The notes: generated by a model from the letters alone, not told the origin. A DNA stretch of 64,000 nt from Lederbergia citrisecunda (GCF_018343695.1 NZ_JAGYPJ010000001.1:3087992-3151991), one strand, 5' to 3'; counted from the stretch's first letter, positions 9,400 to 18,375 are shown. Numbers and translations: made by a program.

Positions 9400-9571
9400 G
9401 TTCTGTATCAAGAACTTAATTGTAGTATATAGTGAACGGAGGTGTTTGAAAATAGTCATTATCGCCCATTCGTTCTATATAATGAACTTTTATCTTTAAT
9501 TTACTCTATTTATCTCACTTTTTCTCACTATTTCATTTTTTATAAAGAACTTTTCGTTCTGTATAATGAAT
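9400..9571. promoter_or_regulatory. Four copies of a GTTC-N8-GAAC palindrome in the flp/DUF192 promoter region
   Basis: Related 16-bp elements lie at 9400-9415 (GTTCTGTATCAAGAAC), 9422-9437 (GTAGTATATAGTGAAC), 9472-9487 (GTTCTATATAATGAAC) and 9556-9571 (GTTCTGTATAATGAAT). The shared core is GTTCTRTATAATGAAC, with inverted GTTC/GAAC arms. The last two contain TATAAT, which could be -10 boxes for the DUF192 gene. The arrangement suggests binding sites of one regulator controlling both divergent units. No known operator was matched. Confidence 0.5.
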
Positions 9572-9601
9572 AATATAAACAGATCTTAAGGAGTGATATT
9601 T

Positions 9602-9928
9602 ATGCTAGGGAAAGAAATTCATTTGCCATTAACGATTCATAGAGCGGATACATCGTGGAAACGTTTGAAAGGATTATTATTTTATAAAGAACCAATAAAG
9701 GAGGAAGGGCTTCTTATTACGCCGTGCAATTCGATTCATATGTTTTTTATGAGATTTGCCATTGATGTCGTTTTTCTGGATCAAGCGAACAAAGTTGTGA
9801 AAGTCGTTTCTGGTTTGCAACCGTGGAAAATGGTCCCACCTGTTCGCAATGCGTATGCTACATTAGAGCTACCTACTGGGACGATTACACATCAGCATAT
9901 TTCTGTTGGAGATACGATTTCTTTATAA
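9602..9928 (+). CDS. DUF192 family protein
   Basis: A 108-residue protein of the DUF192 (COG1430) family. It shows the typical RLKGLLF segment near the start, TPCNSIHMFFMRFAIDVVFLD in the middle, and a C-terminal ELPTGTI segment. I place the start at the ATG at 9602, eight bases after AAGGAG; the upstream in-frame GTG overlaps that site. There is no signal peptide, unlike many DUF192 proteins. Its biochemical role is not established. It is divergent from flp across a region of repeated palindromes. DUF192 genes are often found beside pilus loci, so a role in Tad function or control is plausible but inferred. Confidence 0.85.
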   Translation: MLGKEIHLPLTIHRADTSWKRLKGLLFYKEPIKEEGLLITPCNSIHMFFMRFAIDVVFLDQANKVVKVVSGLQPWKMVPPVRNAYATLELPTGTITHQHISVGDTISL

Positions 9929-9936
9929 AAATGACA

Positions 9937-9975
9937 AAAGCGAATGTTGGCTACCTTTCAACATCCGCTTTTTGT
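9937..9975. terminator. Bidirectional terminator
   Basis: AAAGCGAATGTTG...CAACATCCGCTTT forms a 13-bp stem with one mismatch, flanked by A and T runs. It serves both the DUF192 gene and the converging phosphoesterase gene. Confidence 0.8.
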
Positions 9976-9979
9976 TATA

Positions 9980-10909
9980 TTAGCTTTCCGATTTTTCCTT
10001 ATGCTTGTAATGCGAAACTACTTTTCCATCACCAATTCGAACCCAGCTATCAAACTCGCGTTTTCCTTCATATAATTGGATGACCCGTCCTCCACGCTCC
10101 AGTCCACCATACACGTTATATCCAACTGAACGACCGTAGCATAAGGAGATTCCATAAAGCTCGCCGCAAAAATCGTTATCATGGTCATGCCCGACAAACG
10201 TCCCCATAACATCTCCCGACTCGAGCATGGCGGTAAATAGTCCACTATTTATTTTTGGAGAGCAGATCATCTCATTTTTAATCCCTGACATTTTCCCATA
10301 TTGAAAAACATCATTGTATTCAGGTAAAGGAATATGGAAAAAGGCCAATGCTGGAAGTGGATTGCCGTCTATCCTAGCATACTTCTTAGATTCGTCTACA
10401 TACCAATTGACTTGATCATGGTGTATCCACTCATATCCACCTATATGTGCAGGTGCATAAGCACCAGAGTCAATAAAATATAAAACAGATTCTACTACAT
10501 CATTTTTCGACGATTGAATAGGTAAAGAGTAATTACCCACACCATGAATATGAGCTGGACCTGCCTGTGCCAGCGAATTTGCATAATCCTCCTGAATCTT
10601 AAATAATTCTTCGCGAGTGATATTTGCTTCAGAGTCATGATTCCCATACACAATTGCAAACGGAATATTCCACTTATCAATATGATCTAGCACTCTTCGA
10701 TATGATTTTCCAGGCTGATCAACACCTTCACTCCAAATTAGATCACCAGTAATAGCAATTAAATCAGGGATTTCTGCTTCAATGACTTTATCAATTGTTT
10801 GAAAGGTTTTAATATCTTCTTCTTTTTCTACATCTCCACCAATATGTAAATCTGTGAACTGAAGAATTTTAAATGTACCATCTTCCCGAAATCTTAATTG
10901 TTCTCCCAT
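9980..10909 (-). CDS. Calcineurin-like metallophosphoesterase
   Basis: A 309-residue metallophosphoesterase with all five metal-binding blocks in order: DLH (D20, H22), GDLIW (about 57), GNHD (about 94), a histidine-bearing FHIPLPEY block (about 190) and GHDHDNDF (about 242). No signal peptide is visible, so it should act in the cytoplasm. The closest recognisable type is the Dcr2/purple-phosphatase-like or cyclic-nucleotide phosphodiesterase branch; the substrate is unknown. The ATG follows GGGGGAAG. It lies 12 bases after an MFS transporter gene and is probably co-transcribed, which suggests that the transporter brings in a phosphorylated metabolite or exports the product. Confidence 0.87.
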   Translation of the reverse strand: MGEQLRFREDGTFKILQFTDLHIGGDVEKEEDIKTFQTIDKVIEAEIPDLIAITGDLIWSEGVDQPGKSYRRVLDHIDKWNIPFAIVYGNHDSEANITREELFKIQEDYANSLAQAGPAHIHGVGNYSLPIQSSKNDVVESVLYFIDSGAYAPAHIGGYEWIHHDQVNWYVDESKKYARIDGNPLPALAFFHIPLPEYNDVFQYGKMSGIKNEMICSPKINSGLFTAMLESGDVMGTFVGHDHDNDFCGELYGISLCYGRSVGYNVYGGLERGGRVIQLYEGKREFDSWVRIGDGKVVSHYKHKEKSES

Positions 10910-10921
10910 TGTTCTTCCCCC

Positions 10922-12151
10922 TTATAAACCTATTTCTTGCATTGAGGTACTCTGCACTTTTTGCTTCCGTATTTCTTTTAACCAAAAGAGAAAAGCTATA
11001 AATAATAGCAAACTCGTAAACCCATATAGCCATGGTAAACCGACAAAATCTAAAACAATAAAACTCAATAAAGGTCCTACTGCTGCTCCAAGGTCGGCAA
11101 ATAAAGTATAATTGGTCATCGTTTTAATGGATAGCGGACCTTTAGCCAAGTCAGCAGCCAAAGAATCACTCATTGTAATTAATAAAGTACAAATAATCTG
11201 GAAAGCTAAAATCATAGCAAGTAATAACGCATAATTTACCGCAAACGGAATAACCGCTAGAAACAAGGCCCCTCCCAAAAAAGCTATGGTTAAAAGTGGA
11301 ACTCTTCCAAATTTAAGATCTGACCACCTGCCAATTGCTGGAGCTAAAAATGGATCGATGCCCATTTTAACCGATTGGACTACTCCTGTAATCGCTGCTG
11401 CTCCGATGGACATTCCCCATATCAAAACAGTCCCATCCAAATGAAACTCAATCACTTTACTAATCGTAGTGAAAAAGACTCCATACACAACGAAAGCAAC
11501 GAATAACCCATTGAACAACACTTTTCTATGGAGAGCGCTTCCTAAAGTAGAACCCGTTTGCTTCTCCACTGAATGTTCCGCGTTCGGTACATTGGGAATA
11601 AACTTAATTGCCAGCGGTATTGTTAAAACTGCTAAAATGGCAAACCCGGTTGTAATGGAAGAAATGCCAACCAAATCGCTTAATAATCCGCCAATTAACA
11701 TACCAAACAAAGTACCTAATCCCCATAGCCCATTATATAAGCCGATTAACTGTCCTCTCGTTTTTCCATCACTACTTGCAATAACGGTTAAATATCCCCC
11801 AAGGCGTAAAAAAGACCACGCAACGCCCCATAGAATTCTTACTAATAAAAGCAGCCAAAAACCTTTTAATACTCCATATGAATAGGTTGAAAACGATGCC
11901 AAAACAATCGCGAACAAAACCCCTGTTCGTTTACTTATTTTATGATAACACCAGCCAACAATAGAATTGATTGGTATTCTAACAAAACGATTTATTGAAA
12001 GTAGAACCCCTACCTGCCACAATGAATCTAGTCCAAAAAATTTCCAATAGATTGGAAGGACAATAAATAACATTTCATTTCCCAATAAACAGATGGCAGT
12101 AATTAAGGCAATAGTTATAACTGGCCTTTTTTTAAAAGTGTATTCTTGCAT
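10922..12151 (-). CDS. MFS transporter
   Basis: A 409-residue protein with twelve hydrophobic segments, usual for the major facilitator superfamily. A basic loop between helices 2 and 3 (YHKISKRTG) and a second GRWSDLKFGRVP loop mark the two six-helix halves. It reads first in a two-gene unit with the metallophosphoesterase. The ATG sits behind GGAAGGGAT. The substrate cannot be read from the sequence. Confidence 0.87.
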   Translation of the reverse strand: MQEYTFKKRPVITIALITAICLLGNEMLFIVLPIYWKFFGLDSLWQVGVLLSINRFVRIPINSIVGWCYHKISKRTGVLFAIVLASFSTYSYGVLKGFWLLLLVRILWGVAWSFLRLGGYLTVIASSDGKTRGQLIGLYNGLWGLGTLFGMLIGGLLSDLVGISSITTGFAILAVLTIPLAIKFIPNVPNAEHSVEKQTGSTLGSALHRKVLFNGLFVAFVVYGVFFTTISKVIEFHLDGTVLIWGMSIGAAAITGVVQSVKMGIDPFLAPAIGRWSDLKFGRVPLLTIAFLGGALFLAVIPFAVNYALLLAMILAFQIICTLLITMSDSLAADLAKGPLSIKTMTNYTLFADLGAAVGPLLSFIVLDFVGLPWLYGFTSLLLFIAFLFWLKEIRKQKVQSTSMQEIGL

Positions 12152-12445
12152 ATAAGCAATCCCTTCCCTTTAATAATAAAATCCGAATCGTAACATTATG
12201 AGCTCCAATTAATGGGGACTAGAATTGCTTTTATATAACACATAAAACAATATACAATACATCGTCTGTTTTTTCCTACACTTTTTTACTTTTCTAGATT
12301 TTAGGATATTAGACTTAAGACAAATGGCATAGTTATGCCCTTTTAGGATGAAAAACAAAAATATTATATTAAAAAACTATATGAATATGTTACTATTTGT
12401 CGAATAATGGTAAAATTAAACAATAACGATTAAGGGGAAGATCCT
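12152..12445. other. Divergent AT-rich promoter region, nothing further recognised
   Basis: About 290 bases between the divergent MFS and histidine kinase genes. The stretch is strongly AT-rich and holds several weak -10-like hexamers. I found no clear operator, hairpin or small gene in it. Confidence 0.5.
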
Positions 12446-13960
12446 TTGTTACATAAATTGAACATCATGAAACTTGTGAAAAAATGGTCGATCTATCTAC
12501 TAGTTACATTGGTGCCGTCAATTATTATTAGTTGCATACTCGCGAACCAAAATATAGAAAATCTAAAAACTAAATATCAAAGCAAAGCTGACCAATGTGC
12601 AAAAATTCATGCGAGTAATTTAAATAATTTTATTGGAGAAACCATTGGAAGATTAGAAATGCTAGCCACTTTGATCAACACTCAGCATGATGACTTAGAC
12701 AATATTTATGAAATTTTAAAAGAAACACACGAGCAGGACGATCGTTTTTCAGGTCTTTATTTAGTTGATCCTAAAGGGGATTTCATTGTGAGTTCAAACC
12801 CTTTAACTCATTATGTCAACGTAAGCGATCGTAGTTATTTTCAAGAATCAATTAAAACAGGAAAAACAACTTTTTCACAATCACATATAGGACGTGTAAC
12901 AAAGCTGGAAATTATTACAGCAGCCACTCCTATCAGTCCAGATGCCATTACAAAAGGTGTTCTGCTCGTCAGCATTAGACTAGATGAAGTGGAACAATCA
13001 ATCAAGAACATAATAAAAGATGAAATTATCATTGTAAAAAATGAAGATGGGAAGACGGAAATCGAAACAAATACCCCTATCCCAACTGAACAATATATTG
13101 AGGCCAGTACGGAGATTACACAACTTCCATGGACACTTACTGCAAAAGTGATAAATGAGGAAAATGACTCATTTTTTAATATCTTTTTTTATTACTTTGT
13201 ATTAGTAATGTTTATCGTAAATTTAGTATTTTTAGTAGTTCATTATTTTCTATTGCACAAAAAAGGAAAAAAAGAGAGAGCACAAATTGAACATCATAAA
13301 ATTGAATTACTTGGTAAACTTGCTGCTAGTACAGCTCATGAAATCCGAAATCCGTTGACTGGAATAAAAGGACTTATTTCATTATTAAGTGAAGAAAACC
13401 ATGATCAAAAAGCACAATTTTATTACGGGGTTATCCAAAACGAAATCACCCGAATTAATGCCATTGTTAGTGAATTACTTTTACTTGGTCGGCCAACGGC
13501 ATATACATTTGAAGTTTGCGATACGAACAACATCGTACAAGAAATTGCACCTATTATCCAATCAGAAGCCAATTACATGAATGTGGAATTAGTCATAAAA
13601 TATTCTAAACACAAATTGCCTATATCATGTGTAAAAGATCAAATTAAACAAGTGTTGCTCAATCTTACTAAGAATTCTTTACATGCAATTGTAGAGGATG
13701 GGAAATTATCAATTGTATTGGAAAAAGTTCAAGATGAGTGTGTTATTCACGTGACCGACGATGGAAAAGGAATTCCTCGGGACAAACTTGATCAAGTATT
13801 TAATCCTTTCTTTACAATGAAGGAAGAAGGCTCCGGGTTAGGATTAACAGTTTGTAAAAGGATCATAGATTCTCATAACGGAACCATCACGATTCAAAGT
13901 GTTCAAAATAAAGGGACGCAAGTAGAAATACGCATCCCGCTCCACGAGTCCGAAAAATAA
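12446..13960 (+). CDS. Cache-domain sensor histidine kinase
   Basis: A 504-residue membrane kinase. The first membrane helix (about 13-32) and second (about 245-270) enclose a double-cache-like extracellular sensor, with the LYLVDPKGDFIVSSNP segment at 104-119. There follow a phospho-acceptor H-box (STAHEIRNPLTGI, H298) and a HATPase domain with an N box near 409, DDGKGIP near 439 and a GLGL lid. There is no HAMP or PAS domain and no neighbouring response regulator. Orphan kinases of this design in Bacillus feed the sporulation phosphorelay (KinB/KinD type), but that is inference. The start is a TTG behind AGGGGAAG; an ATG at 12467 is the alternative. Confidence 0.88.
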   Translation: MLHKLNIMKLVKKWSIYLLVTLVPSIIISCILANQNIENLKTKYQSKADQCAKIHASNLNNFIGETIGRLEMLATLINTQHDDLDNIYEILKETHEQDDRFSGLYLVDPKGDFIVSSNPLTHYVNVSDRSYFQESIKTGKTTFSQSHIGRVTKLEIITAATPISPDAITKGVLLVSIRLDEVEQSIKNIIKDEIIIVKNEDGKTEIETNTPIPTEQYIEASTEITQLPWTLTAKVINEENDSFFNIFFYYFVLVMFIVNLVFLVVHYFLLHKKGKKERAQIEHHKIELLGKLAASTAHEIRNPLTGIKGLISLLSEENHDQKAQFYYGVIQNEITRINAIVSELLLLGRPTAYTFEVCDTNNIVQEIAPIIQSEANYMNVELVIKYSKHKLPISCVKDQIKQVLLNLTKNSLHAIVEDGKLSIVLEKVQDECVIHVTDDGKGIPRDKLDQVFNPFFTMKEEGSGLGLTVCKRIIDSHNGTITIQSVQNKGTQVEIRIPLHESEK

Positions 13961-13990
13961 GGAGATGGAATCATCCTCTCCTTATTTTTA
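13956..13990. terminator. Bidirectional terminator
   Basis: AATAAGGAGA...TCTCCTTATT gives a 10-bp perfect stem plus inner TGG/CC pairs, followed by TTTTTA. It overlaps the ends of the converging kinase and acetyltransferase genes. Confidence 0.8.
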
Positions 13991-14521
13991 CATTTGTTTT
14001 TGAAAAATAAAAATAACCTCATCCGGATTATATTTCATACGCAATTGTTCTTGAACTTTTTTACCTGTTTCATAATCATCTATTTTTACTCTTTCGTACT
14101 CCTCATGATTCGAATTTTTTGCCACCAGTTCGGACGGCTGAAAACCATTTTTCAAATAAAATTTTTCCACTTTCACATCATCAGCAGAGCCAAGATCCAG
14201 TTTCTTATAGCCTAAACGTTTGGCTGTTTTTTCAAAATCCGCAATCAGTTTGGAACCAATTCCTTTTCTAGCATATCCTTTTTCTTCTTCTAAATTTACC
14301 GCAATTCCTTGTAACTGTATGGCTTGCTCATCTCTATTTGAGGGATGCCCGTAACAAACCCCTGCTAGTTCCTGTTCATTCATTGCAATGAGATATAGGT
14401 CGGGATTGCACTCAACTCTAAATGAAAAATCTTGAAAACTTTCGTCATCTAAATATTCACATTGAAAGTCATGAGCGATTTCATAATTTTCTTTTTTAAT
14501 AGTTTGGATTTCGATATTCAT
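13988..14521 (-). CDS. GNAT family N-acetyltransferase
   Basis: A 177-residue acetyltransferase. The acetyl-CoA-binding motif A is visible as EEEKGYARKGIGSKLIADFEKTAKRLGYKKLDLGS in the middle of the protein, followed by the VEKFYLKNGFQP segment typical of GNAT motif B. The substrate is unknown. I start at the ATG at 14521, which follows GAGGTGG; an in-frame ATG 15 bases upstream overlaps that ribosome site and is unlikely. It is convergent with the histidine kinase and stands alone. Confidence 0.87.
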   Translation of the reverse strand: MNIEIQTIKKENYEIAHDFQCEYLDDESFQDFSFRVECNPDLYLIAMNEQELAGVCYGHPSNRDEQAIQLQGIAVNLEEEKGYARKGIGSKLIADFEKTAKRLGYKKLDLGSADDVKVEKFYLKNGFQPSELVAKNSNHEEYERVKIDDYETGKKVQEQLRMKYNPDEVIFIFQKQM

Positions 14522-14599
14522 AATCCACCTCAGCATATTATTTTTATTGAAAAAAATTTAGACTTCTCCTTTTTCATCAAGGTTGACATACCCATCTAT

Positions 14600-14922
14600 C
14601 AATCACTGATTGGTGACCTTCGTCGATGAATTTAGCCTTACTTACGACCACAATAGCTGAATTGACGACCTTCATCATCGGATTTTACTTTACTCAGGGC
14701 TTCAATCTACTGATAGGTGACCTTCGTCGTTGAATTTAGCCTTGCTTAGGGCCTCAATAGCTGGATTGACGACTTTCATCATAGGACTTTACTTTACTCA
14801 GGGCTTCAATCTACTGATAGGTGACCTTCGTCGTTGAATTTAGCCTTGCTTACGGCCTCAATAGCTGGATTGACGACTTTCATCATCGGACTTTACTTTA
14901 CTCAGGGCTTCAATCGACCAAT
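14600..14922. repeat. Tandem repeat: about three 104-bp units, each two diverged 52-bp halves
   Basis: GGTGACCTTCGTCG recurs at 14612, 14716 and 14820, exactly 104 bp apart. Within each unit the two 52-bp halves align (GAC-TTC-TC-T-G...AGGGC-TCAAT), so the array is six degenerate copies of a 52-bp motif. The length is not a multiple of three and no conserved reading frame runs through it. It fills the space between the acetyltransferase start and the sulfatase end. Confidence 0.85.
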
Positions 14923-14934
14923 AGTCATTAAGCT

Positions 14935-16407
14935 TTAAAACCTAACATCCGGTTTATGACGAACAACATCAGAAGTTGCCAAATGGAACGTTAATAAACG
15001 ATCTTTCATTTTCAATAATATATCTGCTAGTTCTGGATCGTTGATTCGATTGTTTACTTCATGGGGATCAGCATTTAGATCATACAATTCATCTTCTTCA
15101 TATAATCGTTGTACATATTTATAATCCTTTGTTCGGCACATAATTGCTTTCGTATGCTCAGGACCTTTACTTCTCTGCAATTTTAACCTTGGATAATATA
15201 ATGCCCCTGGCTGCTGTTGGTCGATTGCCTCCAATTCCATACAATGTGTCTCTCCGTGAAGTCTTCCTCCTTCAGAAAAGACCGCATCGCGGTGTTCATC
15301 AACTTCTCCTGCAATAATTGGAAGGAGTGATTTACCAAAATGGGTATGCTCTGGCACAATTCCAAGCAAATCTTCCACGGTAGCGGAGAAATCTACTAAT
15401 TCCACTAAGGCATCACGTACACCAGGTTTAATAGGAACGTTATTAGGTGGTTTTATGATAAACGGAATATTTGTTAAACAATCTTCAAATGTATTTTGAT
15501 TTTTTTCCGCTAGATTAAAATCTCCTGTGTAGTCACCGTGATCCGAGAAGAAGAAAATAGCTGTATCATCATAGATTCCCGCTTCTTTCAAGGCTTCCAT
15601 AATTAAGCCGAACTGATGATCAACTCGAGCGCACATCCCGTAGTACGTGGCTCTTAATTCAGTCCAGTTCTCTTCTGGCCACGATTCTAAGTTTTGGATT
15701 TCAGCAATTCCTTTTAGCATACTTGCTTTGCCAGAAAAATCTTTAGGGGGTTTTACTCTTTCTGGAAGTTGATCGCGGTCAATCATACTAAACCATGGTT
15801 CTTCAACAGCATAAGGAGGGTGCGGATACAAGATTGGTAGATAAATACACAATGGTTTATCTTCCGGAGCATTTTTTATCCGATCGATTGCTCCGTGTAT
15901 ATAACCCCAATCATTTTCAGCAAATCCTTTTAAACCATGGTTGTCCTCTACTTTTCCTCCAAAAAAAGAATAATACCCAGGGCTATCTAGCTCACCTCGC
16001 CAATCCATATTATATGTAGCCTTCACTTTTGGGGGCTCTGGAACATATTTTTCATCACAGTACTCAGAGAAATCAGCATCATTAGGAATTAAATCATTTT
16101 TACCCCCCCACCATACGTAATACCCTAACTTTTTTAACGTCCGTAATAAAACAGGGTCTTCCGGCTGCATCATATGAAAAATCGTCCGATTCCCTTTTAT
16201 ATGAGGGTACCAACCGCTCATGAAGGAACAACGGCTAGGTGTACAAACAGGATTTTGACAAAATGCCCGCTCAAACGATACCGCTTCTGTTTCAACCAAC
16301 CGATCCAAATTAGGTGTGACAGCAGCTTGGTTGCCTAAATGTCCCATCACATCACCCCGCCATTGATCCGGATTAAAAATAACGATATGTGGCAGCTTTT
16401 TTGACAT
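14935..16407 (-). CDS. Sulfatase (formylglycine type)
   Basis: A 490-residue sulfatase of the alkaline-phosphatase superfamily (COG3119). Metal-binding Asp is in FNPDQW (D14). The catalytic Cys of the C-x-P-S-R signature is C55 (VCTPSRCSFMSG), which must be converted to formylglycine; a second metal site appears as SDHGDY near 294. There is no signal peptide, so it acts in the cytoplasm on an imported sulfate or phosphonate ester. The start is the ATG at 16407 behind GGAGGGG. It is co-directional with, and 20 bases from, a TauE-type exporter gene. No formylglycine-generating enzyme gene lies in the window. Choline sulfatase or phosphonate monoester hydrolase are possible activities. Confidence 0.9.
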   Translation of the reverse strand: MSKKLPHIVIFNPDQWRGDVMGHLGNQAAVTPNLDRLVETEAVSFERAFCQNPVCTPSRCSFMSGWYPHIKGNRTIFHMMQPEDPVLLRTLKKLGYYVWWGGKNDLIPNDADFSEYCDEKYVPEPPKVKATYNMDWRGELDSPGYYSFFGGKVEDNHGLKGFAENDWGYIHGAIDRIKNAPEDKPLCIYLPILYPHPPYAVEEPWFSMIDRDQLPERVKPPKDFSGKASMLKGIAEIQNLESWPEENWTELRATYYGMCARVDHQFGLIMEALKEAGIYDDTAIFFFSDHGDYTGDFNLAEKNQNTFEDCLTNIPFIIKPPNNVPIKPGVRDALVELVDFSATVEDLLGIVPEHTHFGKSLLPIIAGEVDEHRDAVFSEGGRLHGETHCMELEAIDQQQPGALYYPRLKLQRSKGPEHTKAIMCRTKDYKYVQRLYEEDELYDLNADPHEVNNRINDPELADILLKMKDRLLTFHLATSDVVRHKPDVRF

Positions 16408-16427
16408 ATTCTTCCCCTCCAAGATAT

Positions 16428-17147
16428 TTATTTCAAACTTTCCACTAACAAATAGAAGCCAGTGAAAATAAGGATGCTATATGTAAAGATTCGAAACAAA
16501 CGTTGATTTATTTTTACAAACAAAAGCTGTCCTACATACATACCTATTATGACAAATGGCAAAGCATACCCGCTTGATATCCATATTGTTTTATTTGTTC
16601 CGGCAAAGATCACCTGTATCAACAAACTAATAAAATAGATAAACAAATAGAATGCCAATGTCGTGGCCCGTAATTTTTCCTTATTGGAATCTATTCCTGA
16701 AAAATAAAGTAATAAAGGTGGTCCGGGCATCCCTATACTTGTCGTCAGCAGTCCAGCTAGACTACCTGTTGTCATATCTCTACCTTCCGTCTGACTTATC
16801 CTTACTTTAAAAATTAATAAAAAAGTCAGCATTAGGACGATGATACTAATACTGAATTTTAATTTATTCATATCAAACATTAAGAAGATGATCATCCCAA
16901 TAGGAAGTCCGGCAACGCTTCCAATTATGAATCTTTTTAATGCACCATAATCTATATCCTTACGAATCTTATAAATTAACGCACTTGATATAACGAAAGA
17001 CAGTATTAGATTGATTTGAATGGCTTCTTTAGCGCCAAAAATCATGAGAAGAAATGGTGTAGCCAAAATAGAAAAACCAAAACCCGTACTAGTTTGCAAA
17101 ATGGAAGCAACTAAGATGATAAAAATAAAAATGAAAAATGTATCCAA
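16428..17147 (-). CDS. TauE/SafE family sulfite/anion exporter
   Basis: A 239-residue membrane protein with about eight hydrophobic segments and two TauE/SafE-like halves, each with a short Gly-rich helix (STGFGFSILATPF and TTSIGMPGPPLLLYF). These proteins move sulfite, sulfoacetate and related anions across the membrane. It begins with a TTG behind AAGG and leads the sulfatase gene by 20 bases, so the pair most likely forms an operon in which the exporter removes sulfite or sulfate, or imports the ester. Confidence 0.82.
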   Translation of the reverse strand: MDTFFIFIFIILVASILQTSTGFGFSILATPFLLMIFGAKEAIQINLILSFVISSALIYKIRKDIDYGALKRFIIGSVAGLPIGMIIFLMFDMNKLKFSISIIVLMLTFLLIFKVRISQTEGRDMTTGSLAGLLTTSIGMPGPPLLLYFSGIDSNKEKLRATTLAFYLFIYFISLLIQVIFAGTNKTIWISSGYALPFVIIGMYVGQLLFVKINQRLFRIFTYSILIFTGFYLLVESLK

Positions 17148-17244
17148 ACATACACCTTCTTTTTCAGAATATCTCGTGTCCCTTATTATATCATTATGAA
17201 GTTGTAGACGATTATGAATTTTTTGTATTTCTGAAACATATTAA

Positions 17245-17275
17245 TTGACCTGATGGGCTACTTGTAGCTTATAGT
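17245..17275 (+). promoter_or_regulatory. Likely sigma-A promoter of the aldo/keto reductase gene
   Basis: TTGACC (17245-17250) and TATAGT (17270-17275) are separated by 19 bases, slightly longer than optimal, and lie 31 bases upstream of the ATG. Confidence 0.45.
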
Positions 17276-17306
17276 ATGAATGAGAACAAAATAAGGGGGA
17301 TTTTCT

Positions 17307-18227
17307 GTGAAATACTTTCCAATTAAGAATACAAATTTAAACGTTTCCAACATTATTATGGGGAATATGCGAATTACGCAGCTTTCTCTTTCCGAAATTG
17401 AGAATTTAATCCGTACCGCAATGGACCATGGGATTAATTTCTTTGATCATGCGGATATTTATGGCGGGGGAAAATGTGAAGAATTGTTTGCAGAAGCCAT
17501 TCAAATGAATCCAAGCATCCGTGAAAAAATGATCTTACAAAGCAAGTGCGGAATCCGTTCAGGCTACTTCGACTTTTCAAAAGAGCATATCATTACATCC
17601 GTTGAAAGTATTTTAAAGCGCTTAAAAACGGATTATCTCGATATTTTACTACTTCACCGTCCCGATCCATTAATGGAACCTGAAGAAGTGGCCGAAGCTT
17701 TTGATGAATTGCATAATAGTGGAAAAGTAAGATACTTTGGTGTTTCGAATCATAACCCTGCTCAGATTGATTTACTTCAAAAATATGTTTCTCAGAAGTT
17801 GGTCGTTAACCAGCTTCAACTAAGTATTGCACACACACCAATGATTGATTCTGGAATCACATTGAATATGAATGTCGACCAATCGATCAATCGCGACAGT
17901 AGCATATTAGAATATAGCCGCTTACACGATATCACGATTCAAGCATGGTCCCCATATCAAACAGGATTCTTTAAAGGACCGTTCTTAGGTGATACGGAAA
18001 ACTTCCCTGAGTTAAATGAAGTAATTGATAAAATTGCTGAAAAATACGAAGTAACCAATACCGCGATTGCAACGGCATGGATTACTCGACATCCAGCTAA
18101 TATTCAAGTAGTGCTTGGTACAACGAATGCTGGAAGATTAAGTGACGCTTGTAAAGGTTCTGAACTTCCACTCACAAGAGAAGAATGGTATCAAATTTAC
18201 AAGGCTGCTGGGAATATCGTTCCGTAA
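17307..18227 (+). CDS. Aldo/keto reductase (YdhF-like)
   Basis: A 306-residue NADPH-dependent oxidoreductase with the full catalytic tetrad: D47 and Y52 in FFDHADIYGGG, K80 in LQSKCGI, and H117 in LLLHRPDP. The C-terminal coenzyme-binding region (about 262-285, VVLGTTNAGRL) is present. It stands alone with its own promoter and terminator. Close relatives are cytoplasmic reductases with unassigned carbonyl substrates. The ATG... GTG choice is settled by AAGGGGG directly upstream of the GTG at 17307. Confidence 0.9.
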   Translation: MKYFPIKNTNLNVSNIIMGNMRITQLSLSEIENLIRTAMDHGINFFDHADIYGGGKCEELFAEAIQMNPSIREKMILQSKCGIRSGYFDFSKEHIITSVESILKRLKTDYLDILLLHRPDPLMEPEEVAEAFDELHNSGKVRYFGVSNHNPAQIDLLQKYVSQKLVVNQLQLSIAHTPMIDSGITLNMNVDQSINRDSSILEYSRLHDITIQAWSPYQTGFFKGPFLGDTENFPELNEVIDKIAEKYEVTNTAIATAWITRHPANIQVVLGTTNAGRLSDACKGSELPLTREEWYQIYKAAGNIVP

Positions 18228-18242
18228 ATATTAAATTAGGTA

Positions 18243-18293
18243 AAAAAGAGTCCGTTTTGGAGTATGAAATACTCTTGAACGGACTCTTTTTTT
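18243..18293 (+). terminator. Terminator of the aldo/keto reductase gene
   Basis: AAAGAGTCCGTT...AACGGACTCTTTTTTT forms the outer stem and GAGTAT-gaa-ATACTC an inner one; a run of T follows. Confidence 0.85.
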
Positions 18294-18375
18294 AGAGTTT
18301 TAGCGGGGGCTATGATATGTTTCGCAATTCTATTAGGTGATTCGAGAGCTATCTATTAGACGTTTTCAACTTCTA

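Noticed and set aside
14600-14922. CRISPR array
   Set aside because: Units follow each other without unique spacers and the halves are diverged, so it is a simple tandem repeat; no cas gene is near.
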